DNA of 64,000 nucleotides from Pseudomonadota bacterium (GTDB taxonomy: Bacteria > Pseudomonadota > Alphaproteobacteria > Rhizobiales > Rhizobiaceae), in assembly GCA_023404095.1 (NCBI GenBank), contig JAEYDD010000074.1:124001-188000 (forward strand), written 5' to 3'. Each line of letters opens with the position of its first letter. The first letter of the stretch is position 1. Made by a program: the position numbers and the translations under genes. Under the pieces are notes generated by a model. The model did no database searches and was not told the origin of the DNA. It was given only the letters and a program-made list of their open reading frames with translations. Shown piece by piece: positions 8,866 to 17,011 of this stretch.

Positions 8866-9353
8866 TTTCCAGTCTCCACGCACGATGCATTTTCCCGGCC
8901 AATTTGCTGGCCAAGCCGGTGAACAGCCGAAGGGAGGATTGCGCGCCCGTTGCCTGAAGGCAGCAGGCAAGGTCGCATAGGCCGGCAGCGACAAGGCAGC
9001 CAGGCGCCCTCCCACGGGCAAATTCGGTGAAGCTTGATACCGGGTCGAAACCGGTACGGGCGGTACGGCATCATGCCTGAGTGGGAAATGGTGCAAGTTC
9101 CCATTCCGACGCGTTGGTCCATGTTTATGGTTAATTCCTTGCGTGAAAGTTAATGGCGCCTACCGGATCTGTACTTTGATGGGGCGCGCAGGCCCGGAAC
9201 CGGAGGGCCTGCGCGGCACTCGCGCTGGCCGCGTTCTCCGCATCCCTAAGATTCGCTAGGCAGAAAATCGAAACGGCCAATATTTCGTAAGGCAAAGGCA
9301 AGCTTCTTCTGCTAGAAGTGCTTTGCAGACAATGATGTCCCTGGAATCGAGCA
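8866..9353. other. Upstream region of the chemotaxis operon, no gene seen
   Basis: I find no convincing gene here. The sequence holds the presumed promoter and leader of the leftward chemotaxis operon. Notable elements are an inverted repeat TGGGAA-N10-TTCCCA near 9079-9101 and an AT-rich patch near 9120-9150 with two TTAA-containing motifs. A frame of 117 codons on the minus strand (9131-9484) lacks a ribosome binding site and resembles no protein. I could not identify a clean -35/-10 pair. Confidence 0.4.
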
Positions 9354-9467
9354 ATGATTGTTCTTTGGTTGAGTGCATTGATCTTGACTGTCGCCACGCT
9401 TGCAGCAGTTGCGACGCTCATCGGCATAGACGGCCGGCAGGCCGCAAAAGTCCCCGTAATTTTCTGA
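9354..9467 (+). CDS. Candidate 37-residue single-span membrane peptide
   Basis: An ATG at 9354 opens a 37-codon frame ending TGA at 9465-9467. The first 24 residues are almost entirely hydrophobic (MIVLWLSALILTVATLAAV, then ATLIG) and would form one transmembrane helix, followed by a short polar tail with Asp, Arg and Lys. The upstream sequence (TGGAATCGAGCA) offers only a weak ribosome binding site. It lies in the gap between the chemotaxis and rhamnose operons, on the opposite strand to both. It may be a genuine small membrane protein or a chance frame; the amino-acid composition is the only support. Confidence 0.35.
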   Translation: MIVLWLSALILTVATLAAVATLIGIDGRQAAKVPVIF

Positions 9468-9508
9468 TCCGCACCTGATCGCAACCCAGCGACGGGAAGG
9501 GCCGGCTT

Positions 9509-10888
9509 TCAGCCGCCGGCGAGGCTACGCCATCTGTCGGCGTAGTCTGCGGCCGTTGCGTGAAGTCCCAGCTCCACCGTCCGCAGCCGTGGCTTCGGCA
9601 CCTCACTTGCCGCAAGGCACGCGGCACCGACGCTGGTCCCGGTTGCACTTTCCCCCACCAGCACATCGCGTCCCGTCGCGACCTTCAGCATGGAAAGATA
9701 GGGATCGTTGCCTGCAAACGGCCCTTCGACGATCGTGGGTCCGTCCGCGCCTACCAACGATAGACAAGTCGCAGTCATCAGCGCCAGATGAAAGGCAATG
9801 ACCGCCTGTACTTGCTCCGGCCGAAGCACGGCGAGATCAACAGTCCAATGCGCCAGCCTGCCGGGATAGGGGCCTGAATCGGATGGTATCGATGGCAGTA
9901 GCATTGCGTCTTGCGCAAGGACTGCGGCCAGCGCCTCCGCGGAGACGGGCGCGTTGGTACCGCCCAGCAAGGAAAAGGCACGCCCGCCCATGAAGCGCGC
10001 CGACGGAACGGGATCGCCCAGCGCATTGACATTGACCAAGGTGTCGCGCCGCTCGTCCAGCTCGACCGCTCTCGCGCCCATTGCCATGCAGACGACCCAG
10101 GTGCCGGTCGAAACCACCGCATAGGGCGACGGCGTCGTCAGCACATAGGGCAGAAGCGACGCATTGGAATCGTGGATACCGCAATGGACCGGCGTATCGG
10201 GGCCAAGCCCCGTGACCGACGCAACCTCCGGGCGGATCGGTCCGAGCACGTCGGATGCCTTGCGCAGCGGCGGCATGAGGGAGCTCCAGCCCTGCCCCGT
10301 CACCAGCGACGAGTATCGGCGCCTGCGTGGTTCCCACAGATCCGCATGGCAGCCGAGCGAGGTGACTTCGCCCGACAGCACGCCCGTGAGACGAAAGCTC
10401 CAGTACTGGGCATACATCAGGATCGCGGTGGTCCGACCGAAGGCTTCAGGAAACCGGCGCGACTGCCAGTAAAGCTGCATGCCGGCGTTCAATCCCATCG
10501 GCAGCTTCGGCGTTCCCGTCTCGGAAAAGCGCGGCCGCAGCGCTTCATACTCTGCCAGCAGTTCCTGCGGACCATCGTGCTCATAGTCCAGCACCGGCAG
10601 GGCAAGGCTGCCATCGGCATTCACGAGGGCGGTCGTCGCGCCATGGGTTGTGACCGAGATCCGATCGATCCTACGCTCCGCATTCAAAGCCTTGAGGCTG
10701 TCGAGAATGAAGGCCCACAGCCCATCGGTGTCGAAATGCGGATAGGGGGACGCATCGACCACGCCGTTCGGCCTGGTACGCATCGCGATCTCCCGGAAGT
10801 TCGTTCCGTCGACAAGCGCGACCTTGGCGTTGGTCTTGCCGATATCGATCACGGCGATGGTTGCTGCAGCCATTGTCGGCACGCTCAT
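9509..10888 (-). CDS. rhaK: L-rhamnulokinase-type sugar kinase (FGGY family)
   Basis: This is the last gene of the rhaRSTPQUK operon. It encodes a 459-residue FGGY-family carbohydrate kinase, which in rhizobia phosphorylates the rhamnose-derived sugar and is also needed for activity of the ABC importer. The N-terminal ATPase motif AVIDIGKTNAKVALVD and the C-terminal GGTNAPVS and EGPFAGNDPYL phosphate/adenosine segments are visible. The ATG at 10888 overlaps the rhaU stop as ATGA, fixing the start even though the frame continues upstream inside rhaU. Substrate identity is inferred from the operon. Confidence 0.92.
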   Translation of the reverse strand: MSVPTMAAATIAVIDIGKTNAKVALVDGTNFREIAMRTRPNGVVDASPYPHFDTDGLWAFILDSLKALNAERRIDRISVTTHGATTALVNADGSLALPVLDYEHDGPQELLAEYEALRPRFSETGTPKLPMGLNAGMQLYWQSRRFPEAFGRTTAILMYAQYWSFRLTGVLSGEVTSLGCHADLWEPRRRRYSSLVTGQGWSSLMPPLRKASDVLGPIRPEVASVTGLGPDTPVHCGIHDSNASLLPYVLTTPSPYAVVSTGTWVVCMAMGARAVELDERRDTLVNVNALGDPVPSARFMGGRAFSLLGGTNAPVSAEALAAVLAQDAMLLPSIPSDSGPYPGRLAHWTVDLAVLRPEQVQAVIAFHLALMTATCLSLVGADGPTIVEGPFAGNDPYLSMLKVATGRDVLVGESATGTSVGAACLAASEVPKPRLRTVELGLHATAADYADRWRSLAGG

Positions 10889-11199
10889 TCCATGTGGAAG
10901 ACGGTTCGAAGCGGGACGGCGACCGGCTCGTTGTCCGCCTTCGTCTCCATGATGTCGGCCATGTGCGCCCACCAGCGCTTCATCACCGGATGCTCCGGCA
11001 GCCGCGCCATGGTGTGATCGTCGCGACGCCAGAGGACGCCGAACAGAAGGTTGGTCTCCTCGTCGAGATGGATCGAATAGTCCGAGACGCCGGCTTCCCT
11101 GAGCAAAGTCTCAAGCTCCGGCCAGATGGTATCGTGCCGCGCCTTGTATTCCCCGGCCATGCCAGGGTTCAGGCGCATGCGGAAGGCAAACTTTTCCAT
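10885..11199 (-). CDS. rhaU: L-rhamnose mutarotase
   Basis: This 104-residue protein of the RhaU/RhaM family interconverts the alpha and beta anomers of L-rhamnose. Family hallmarks are the initial FAFRMRLNPGM segment, the catalytic-region His in ARHDTIWPEL, the SIHLDEETNLLFGVL strand and the C-terminal KRWWAHMADIM. It lies between permease rhaQ (7-base gap) and kinase rhaK (4-base overlap), as in other rhizobial rhamnose operons. Confidence 0.96.
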   Translation of the reverse strand: MEKFAFRMRLNPGMAGEYKARHDTIWPELETLLREAGVSDYSIHLDEETNLLFGVLWRRDDHTMARLPEHPVMKRWWAHMADIMETKADNEPVAVPLRTVFHME

Positions 11200-11206
11200 C
11201 GGGACC

Positions 11207-12211
11207 TCAATGCGCCATGCGGCGCTTCAGCCGGGTATAAAGGATCGGCAGCGCGATGACGGAAATCAGCAGGACGCCGATGAAGATCGACATGACGATG
11301 CCGGGGACGTTGAGCAGACCGAAGCCGAAGGTGACCATGCCCATGATCAGGGCCGCCAGCACCACCCCGCCGATGGTGCCCGAGCCGCCGAGGATGCTGA
11401 CACCGCCGAGCACCACCATCGTCACCACCTCCAGCTCCCAGCCGAGCGCGATCGAGGGACGGGTCGAACCGAGCCGCGACGTCAGGCAGATCGAGGCGAT
11501 CCCCGACATGAGCCCGGTCAGCAGGAACAACGTGAATTTCACGCGCGCCACCCGCACGCCGGAGAACAGTGCCGCCGTCTGGTTGTTGCCGATCGCATAG
11601 ACGGCGCGTCCGAAATTCGTCAGGTGCAACAGCGCCGCGTAGAAGAGCGCAAACCCCAAAAACAGGCAGAATTCGAACGAGAACACCCACCAGACATAGC
11701 CCTGGCCGAAAAAGGCGAAGCTCTGGGGATAGCTGGTAAAGGCCTGGTCACCGAGCACAATGAAGGCGATGCCGCGGAACAGGCTCATCGTGCCGATCGT
11801 CACCACGATCGAGGGCAGGCCCAGACGTGTGACCAGAAGGCCGTTGATGGCGCCGCAGGCAAGTCCGGTCATCAGGCCGACAGCGACGAGAGCGGGCGTA
11901 TCGAAGCCCTGTGCCGCCGCATAGCCCATCGCAGTCGAGGTCAGCGCGACGATCGAGGCGACCGAAAGGTCGATCTCGCCGGAAATCACCACCAGCGCCA
12001 TGGCGAAGGCGATCAGCGCCTTCTCGGTAAAGTTGAAGGTCGCATCCGACAGGTTCCATGGATCGAGGAAATAGGGAGAGGCGAAGGAATTGACCGTAAA
12101 GATCAGGATCGCCACCACGACCAACAGGCTTTCCCAGCTCTTCAACAGGCGGGCGCTGCGCCCCTGCAGGCGGTCGGGAATGTGACGCGTCGTCATTGGT
12201 GCCTCGGCCAT
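11207..12211 (-). CDS. rhaQ: Rhamnose ABC transporter permease
   Basis: This is a 334-residue inner-membrane permease of the ribose/xylose (RbsC-like, CUT2) family, with about 8-10 hydrophobic segments and the conserved VVISGEIDLSVASIVAL and GAINGLLVTRLGLPSIVVT motifs. It forms the channel with RhaP. I placed the start at the ATG at 12211, which overlaps the rhaP stop by one base (TGATG); an ATG at 12196 is the alternative. The frame stays open far upstream, but that part lies within rhaP in another frame and is not a protein. Confidence 0.94.
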   Translation of the reverse strand: MAEAPMTTRHIPDRLQGRSARLLKSWESLLVVVAILIFTVNSFASPYFLDPWNLSDATFNFTEKALIAFAMALVVISGEIDLSVASIVALTSTAMGYAAAQGFDTPALVAVGLMTGLACGAINGLLVTRLGLPSIVVTIGTMSLFRGIAFIVLGDQAFTSYPQSFAFFGQGYVWWVFSFEFCLFLGFALFYAALLHLTNFGRAVYAIGNNQTAALFSGVRVARVKFTLFLLTGLMSGIASICLTSRLGSTRPSIALGWELEVVTMVVLGGVSILGGSGTIGGVVLAALIMGMVTFGFGLLNVPGIVMSIFIGVLLISVIALPILYTRLKRRMAH

Positions 12212-13188
12212 CAGTGCGCCTCCGCCTTCTTGAGGATGACCCTGCCCTTGCGCCGCTCGGCACGCGCATTGACGGCGACGGCAATGATGATGACCGTGCC
12301 TGATATCGCCATCTGGGCGAAGGGCGAGATGTTGATGACCGGCAGGGCGTTCTTGATCACGCCGAGAAACAGGGCACCGAGCACCGCGCCCGGCACCGAA
12401 CCGATGCCGCCGGCGATCGAAATGCCGCCGATCACGCATGCGGCGATGATGTCGAGCTCGAAGCCGAGCGCGATGTCGACATAGGCGACCGCATAGCGCG
12501 AGACCCAGAGATAGCCGGCAAGGCCCGCCAGCGCGCCCGAGAGGCAATAGGCGAGGAAGCGGGTGCGGCCGACATCGATGCCGGTATAGACCGCCGCATG
12601 CGGATTGCCGCCGACCGCATAGAAGGCCCGTCCGACCGCGGTGCGCGTCATGACGACGAAGACGATAGCGATGATGGCGATCGAGAACCAGGAGAGCGCC
12701 GGGATGCCGAGGACATCGGCACGCGGCAGCCCCTTGAAGGCGTCGCTCATCTGGTGGGCGTTGATCCACTGGCCGCCGGTGAGCAGGAAGATCGAGCCGC
12801 GGAAGATCGTCAACGTACCGAGCGTCACGACGATCGGCGGGATATTCAGCTTCCACACGAGCAGGCCGTTGATGGAGCCGAGGACAGCACCGAGCGCCAC
12901 GACTGCAGCGATGACCAGAGGGATCGGCAGGCCGGGCCAGGCGACGTTGATCAGGCCGGCGACCATGCCGCAGAGCGCCAGGTTCGCCGCCATGGACAGG
13001 TCGATGCAGCGGGTCAGGATCACCGCCATCTGGCCGAGCGCCAGGATGATCAGGATCGAGGTGTCGTTGTAGACGCGGCCGAGATTGGCCGGCTGGATGA
13101 AGCCCGGGAAGCGCAACGTGATCAGCGCGAGCAGCGCCAGGATCGCCACCACCAGCAAGGCCTCGCGGTTCTTGAGGAGCATGTTCAT
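12211..13188 (-). CDS. rhaP: Rhamnose ABC transporter permease
   Basis: This is a 325-residue CUT2-family permease, paralogous to the following rhaQ, with LTRCIDLSMAANLAL and GSINGLLVWKLNIPPIVVT at the positions matching the RbsC signature. It has multiple membrane spans and a positively charged C-terminus (RAERRKGRVILKK). Two different permeases plus one double-domain ATPase is the rhizobial rhamnose importer design. The ATG at 13188 overlaps the rhaT stop by 4 bases and has a GGAG site upstream. Confidence 0.94.
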   Translation of the reverse strand: MNMLLKNREALLVVAILALLALITLRFPGFIQPANLGRVYNDTSILIILALGQMAVILTRCIDLSMAANLALCGMVAGLINVAWPGLPIPLVIAAVVALGAVLGSINGLLVWKLNIPPIVVTLGTLTIFRGSIFLLTGGQWINAHQMSDAFKGLPRADVLGIPALSWFSIAIIAIVFVVMTRTAVGRAFYAVGGNPHAAVYTGIDVGRTRFLAYCLSGALAGLAGYLWVSRYAVAYVDIALGFELDIIAACVIGGISIAGGIGSVPGAVLGALFLGVIKNALPVINISPFAQMAISGTVIIIAVAVNARAERRKGRVILKKAEAH

Positions 13189-14720
13189 GGCGTGGTCTCC
13201 GAAATGCCTGCGGCGGCGCGCACGAGCTTTTCGGCGGTAAGGTCGGCGCGCTCGTACTGGCCGACCATCCGGCCCTCGCGCATGACAATGACGCGGTCGG
13301 ACATGCCCATGATCTCGGGAATTTCAGAGGAGACCATGATGACGCTGAGCCCTTGCGCGGCAAGCTCGCTCATGAAGGCGTGGACGGCGGCCTTGGAGCC
13401 GATATCGATGCCCTTGGTCGGCTCGTCGAGGATGATCACCTTGGGCTTCGTCGCCAGCCACTTGGCAATGACGACCTTCTGCTGATTGCCGCCCGAAAGC
13501 GTACCCACGTCCTGGTCGAGGGCAGCAGCGCGCAGGTCGAGGCGCGAGGTGTATTCCCGCGCCAGCCGGAACTCTTCCGCCATGCGCAGGAAGCCGGAGC
13601 GCGAGGTGCGCGTCAACGAGGGAAGCGTCACGTTCTGGAAGATCGGCATGCCGATGATCGCGCCCTGTCTGCCCCGCTCCTCCGGGACGTAGACGATGCC
13701 GGCCTCGATTGCCTCGGCCGGCGAACGGATCACCAGCACCTTGCCATCGAGGCGGACAGCACCGGCGGACGGCCGGGTGATGCCAATCAGCGACTGCATG
13801 AATTCCGAGCGTCCGGCGCCGACAAGGCCGTAGAAACCCAGGATCTCGCCGCGGCGCAGCTCGAAGTTGATGTCCTCGAACTCGGTCGGATGCCGGTAGC
13901 CAGAAACGGTAAGGACCGGCCCGCCGATTTCGACCTGCTGCTTGGGAAACACCTGGCCGACGTCGCGGCCGACCATCATGCGCACGAGGTCGTCCTGCGT
14001 CGTGCCGGCGATCAGCCCCTCGCCGACCATGCGGCCGTCGCGGAAGACGGTGTAGCGATCGGCGATGCGGAAGATCTCGTCGAACTTGTGGCTGATGAAG
14101 AGGATCGCCTTGCCATCCGCCTTGAGCCGGTCGATCAGGTCGTAGAGCTCGTGGATCTCCTTATAGGAAAGGGCCGCAGTCGGCTCATCCATGATTACGA
14201 CGCGGGCGTCGATCGAAAGCGCGCGGGCGATCGCGACGAGATGCTTGCTGGCTATGCCGAGGTCGCGCAGACGAATGGTCGGGTCGATGTCGGCGCCGAC
14301 GCGCGACAGCAGCTGGCGGGCATCGGCATTGAGTTTCGTCCAGTCGATCAGGCCAAGCCGCGTGCGGGGCGCATGACCGAGGAAAATGTTCTCGGCGACG
14401 GAGAGTTCGTCAAAGAGCACGGTCTCCTGATGGATGGCGGTGACGCCGGCCTTGGCGGCCGCGCTCGCGGCGGGGAAGTGGACCTCTGCGCCATCGACGC
14501 GGATCGTGCCGCCATCCGGCTGGTAGATGCCGGTCAGGATCTTCACCAGCGTCGACTTGCCGGCACCGTTCTCGCCGATCAGCGCCGTGACGGAGCCGGG
14601 ATAGAGCGACAGGGAAACTTCGGAGAGCGCGTGCACGCCGGGAAAGGATTTCGAGATCCCCTCCAGCGCGATCGCCGGCTTCATCCGAGATGTGGTGGTA
14701 TCCTGCAGCAAAGGCTTCAT
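13185..14720 (-). CDS. rhaT: Rhamnose ABC transporter ATPase (two ABC domains)
   Basis: This 511-residue sugar-importer ATPase is of the RbsA/XylG type with tandem ABC domains. The first domain has Walker A GENGAGKST and Walker B VVIMDEPTAAL. The second has the degenerate Walker A GLVGAGRSE, the signature LSGGNQQKV and Walker B VIILDEPTKGID. It energises the RhaP/RhaQ pair. The start is uncertain: ATG 14720 and ATG 14684 (MKPAIALEGISKSF) are both possible and neither has a strong ribosome binding site. The gene is separated from rhaS by a 243-base gap holding a palindromic repeat, unlike the tight spacing elsewhere in the operon. Confidence 0.94.
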   Translation of the reverse strand: MKPLLQDTTTSRMKPAIALEGISKSFPGVHALSEVSLSLYPGSVTALIGENGAGKSTLVKILTGIYQPDGGTIRVDGAEVHFPAASAAAKAGVTAIHQETVLFDELSVAENIFLGHAPRTRLGLIDWTKLNADARQLLSRVGADIDPTIRLRDLGIASKHLVAIARALSIDARVVIMDEPTAALSYKEIHELYDLIDRLKADGKAILFISHKFDEIFRIADRYTVFRDGRMVGEGLIAGTTQDDLVRMMVGRDVGQVFPKQQVEIGGPVLTVSGYRHPTEFEDINFELRRGEILGFYGLVGAGRSEFMQSLIGITRPSAGAVRLDGKVLVIRSPAEAIEAGIVYVPEERGRQGAIIGMPIFQNVTLPSLTRTSRSGFLRMAEEFRLAREYTSRLDLRAAALDQDVGTLSGGNQQKVVIAKWLATKPKVIILDEPTKGIDIGSKAAVHAFMSELAAQGLSVIMVSSEIPEIMGMSDRVIVMREGRMVGQYERADLTAEKLVRAAAGISETTP

Positions 14721-14772
14721 CCGTTGGGTTGACTTGCGCCTGGAAATCCGAAGCGTCGCATTCTGTAGGCTT

Positions 14773-14914
14773 GCCCCTCACCCTAACCCTCTCCCCGCAA
14801 GAAGGGAGAGGGGACACGGTCGCATATGCCGCGCCGCTGGCGGACGACACCTCGTCTCGCGTGTCCTTCTCCCCGTTTACGGGGAGAAGGTGGCCGGCAG
14901 GCCGGATGAGGGGC
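14773..14914. repeat. RIME-like intergenic palindromic element
   Basis: This 142-base element between rhaS and rhaT is bounded by inverted GCCCCTCA (14773-14780) and TGAGGGGC (14907-14914). Inside it are two hairpins: a 9-bp stem CCCTCTCCC/GGGAGAGGG (14787-14795 with 14804-14812) and a 12-bp stem with a 2-base loop (14865-14876 with 14879-14890). The CTTCTCCCCGTTTACGGGGA core and nearby GGCCGGCAGGCC are hallmarks of Rhizobium-specific intergenic mosaic elements (RIME). In an operon such a structure can protect the upstream rhaS message or partly terminate transcription. Confidence 0.8.
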
Positions 14915-14963
14915 AGTTCAAGCCATAGGCCCGACACAATTGCGGGCCGATAGTCGCTCAAGA

Positions 14964-15956
14964 TCAGAAGATCTTGGCGAATTCCTCGACGTTCGAGGCG
15001 TCGTAGACGAACGGATCGGCCATCGCACCTTCGTTGTTCTCGCCGAGCTTGAGCTTGCCCATGCGCCCCATGCTCAGCTCCGCGCCGGGCTTGGCTTCGG
15101 CACCGTCAATCAGGTCGTTGGCGAGCATGGTGGCGGAATAGCCGAGGTCGATCGGGTTCCAGATCGCGAACGACTTGGAAGCGCCGGACTTGACGTGACC
15201 CGCCATCTCGGAGGGAAGGCCGAGGCCGGTGACGTTGATCTGCCCTATCTTGCCGGCGTCGGCAACGGCCTGGGCTGCGGCAACGATGCCGACCGAGGTG
15301 GGCGCGATGATCGCCTTAAGGTTCGGATGGGACTGAATGAGACCCTGCGTTTCGCGATAGGACTTGTCGGCCAGGTCATCGCCATAGACGGTGGTGACGA
15401 TGTTGACGCCCGGATAGTTCGGCAGGACCTTTTTCATCTCCTCGATCCAGACGTTCTGGTTGGTCGAGGTCGCGGTGGCCGAGAGGATCGCCACCTCACC
15501 CTTGCCGTCGGGCAGGTTGTCGGCGGCCATCTTGACGCACATGTTGCCGATCAGCGCGCTCGACGACGGGTTCAGGTGCAACTGGCGGCCCTCCGGCGCC
15601 ACGCCCGAATCCCAGGAGATCACCTTGATGCCGCGATCCATCGCCTTCTTCAAGGCGGGCACCAGCGCGTCGGTGTCGTTGGCCGACACCGCGATCGCAT
15701 CGACCTTCTGGGCGATCAGCGAATTGATCACCTCGATCTGCCCTTCCGCCGTCGTGGTCGTCGGGCCTGTGTAGATCACCTCGACGCCGCCGATTTCCTT
15801 GGCGGCCTCTTGCGCACCCTTGTTTGCGGCCTCGAAGAAGCCGATGCCGAGCGCCTTGACCACCAGCGCGATCTTCTTGTCCGCCGCATGGGCGACGTTT
15901 GCGACGAGCGCCGTCGATACGGCGGCAGCCACGAGCAATGCCTTCCAGATCTTCAT
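14964..15956 (-). CDS. rhaS: Rhamnose-binding periplasmic protein
   Basis: This 330-residue sugar-binding protein of the periplasmic-binding-protein I/RbsB family is the receptor of the rhamnose ABC importer. An N-terminal signal peptide (MKIWKALLVAAAVSTALVAN, cleaved near AHA-AD) directs it to the periplasm. The mature part has the RbsB-like VVKALGIGFFEAANKGAQ opening and the GVAPEGRQ and AIIAPTSVG segments. It follows rhaR by 42 bases. The downstream palindromic element (14773-14914) would allow it to be made in excess over the membrane components, as is usual for binding proteins. Confidence 0.95.
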   Translation of the reverse strand: MKIWKALLVAAAVSTALVANVAHAADKKIALVVKALGIGFFEAANKGAQEAAKEIGGVEVIYTGPTTTTAEGQIEVINSLIAQKVDAIAVSANDTDALVPALKKAMDRGIKVISWDSGVAPEGRQLHLNPSSSALIGNMCVKMAADNLPDGKGEVAILSATATSTNQNVWIEEMKKVLPNYPGVNIVTTVYGDDLADKSYRETQGLIQSHPNLKAIIAPTSVGIVAAAQAVADAGKIGQINVTGLGLPSEMAGHVKSGASKSFAIWNPIDLGYSATMLANDLIDGAEAKPGAELSMGRMGKLKLGENNEGAMADPFVYDASNVEEFAKIF

Positions 15957-15998
15957 GTCCTAGTCCTCCCTGACTGGTTCTCCCCCTCCCCGCAGGCC

Positions 15999-16811
15999 TT
16001 ATGCCTGCGAAGGAGCATTCTCCGCCGGGGCAGCCGCCTGAACGTCTGCGACGATCAGGCCGACGCCGGCATTCTCCAGCATCGCGGCTTCCCTGTCCTC
16101 GATGCCTGAATCGGTAATCACCGTTGCGATGCGCTTCAGGCCGCACAGGATGAGGCTGGAACGCTTCCTGAATTTCGACGAATCCACGAGAACGACGAGG
16201 TCGTCGGCCTGGTCGATCAGCTTCTGCTCGGCCTGGATCAGCAGCGGATCGGCCTCCATCAGTCCGAGCGGCCCCAGCCCCTGAGCGCCCATGAACATGC
16301 GGCGCGCATAAAAATTGCGCGTCACGTCGTTCTCGAACGGGCTCAGGATAATGTTCTGCTCGCGGTAGATCGTGCCGCCGGACAGCATCACCGTGTTCTT
16401 GGAGTGCTTGAGAAGGTGTTCTGCGATCGGAAACGAATTGGTGAACACCTGCATGCGCCGGTTGGCCAGGAAGTGCACCATCTGAAACGTCGTCGTGCCG
16501 CCGTTGATGATGATGGGCTCGCCGTCCTGGCAGAGCGCCACCGCCTCCTTGGCGATCGCCTGCTTCTGCCGGGTATGCAGCGTTTCGTTGACACTGAACG
16601 GGCGGCCGGCAAGACCGACGAACTGCGGCGGATTGATCGCTTCCGCACCGCCACGCACACGGCGCAGCCGCTTCTGCACATGCAGGGCCGCTATATCCCG
16701 CCTGATCGTCGCCTCGGAGCTGTCCGTCAGGTCCACGAGTTCGATCACCGTGACGACAGGCTTTTCCTGGACGGCCGACAGGATGATCCGGTGTCTTTCC
16801 TTCTCGTGCAT
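15999..16811 (-). CDS. rhaR: DeoR-family transcriptional regulator of the rhamnose operon
   Basis: This 270-residue regulator has an N-terminal DeoR-type winged helix-turn-helix (TDSSEATIRRDIAAL, then RVRGGA) and a C-terminal sugar-phosphate-sensing domain (INGGTTTFQM, DSSKF). In Rhizobium, RhaR negatively regulates rha transcription. I chose the ATG at 16811 because it has a strong GGGAGGGG site; the in-frame ATG at 16844 lies within the promoter region. It is the first gene of the rhaRSTPQUK operon and diverges from rhaD, placing it to control both directions. Confidence 0.92.
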   Translation of the reverse strand: MHEKERHRIILSAVQEKPVVTVIELVDLTDSSEATIRRDIAALHVQKRLRRVRGGAEAINPPQFVGLAGRPFSVNETLHTRQKQAIAKEAVALCQDGEPIIINGGTTTFQMVHFLANRRMQVFTNSFPIAEHLLKHSKNTVMLSGGTIYREQNIILSPFENDVTRNFYARRMFMGAQGLGPLGLMEADPLLIQAEQKLIDQADDLVVLVDSSKFRKRSSLILCGLKRIATVITDSGIEDREAAMLENAGVGLIVADVQAAAPAENAPSQA

Positions 16812-16851
16812 GGCCCCTCCCTTGTGACTGTATGCTTCCATCATGATCGCG

Positions 16852-16950
16852 CATTGTCAATCACGATCGGTCATATTTTTTCATTGTGCAGCGCAATATG
16901 ACTGTATTTGATCGTTTGTGATTGACACGGTCGCGATTTCCATGAGATTT
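16852..16950. promoter_or_regulatory. Divergent rhaR/rhaD promoter with mirrored elements
   Basis: The 200-base gap between rhaR and rhaD contains inverted copies of TGATTGACA: TGTCAATCA at 16855-16863 and TGATTGACA at 16919-16927. Each includes a perfect TTGACA -35 hexamer facing its own gene. Seventeen bases after the plus-strand TTGACA is a weak -10 (AGATTT, 16945-16950), and a similar spacing holds leftward. Between them is an inner inverted repeat TCATATT (16871-16877)/AATATGA (16895-16901), a plausible RhaR operator covering both promoters. Confidence 0.6.
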
Positions 16951-17011
16951 GAAGGACGAAGTGGAGGTGCGGCCGATGGGTCGCGCGATAGAAGACCGGG
17001 AGGAAATACCG

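Noticed and set aside
9131..9484. 117-codon minus-strand frame between the chemotaxis and rhamnose operons
   Set aside because: No ribosome binding site and composition resembling random translation; the region is better read as leader/promoter DNA.
12212..13363. Frame extending rhaQ upstream through rhaP, suggesting a fused permease
   Set aside because: The extra residues are out of frame with rhaP and rich in Arg, Pro and His without membrane segments, while rhaP reads as a full permease in its own frame.
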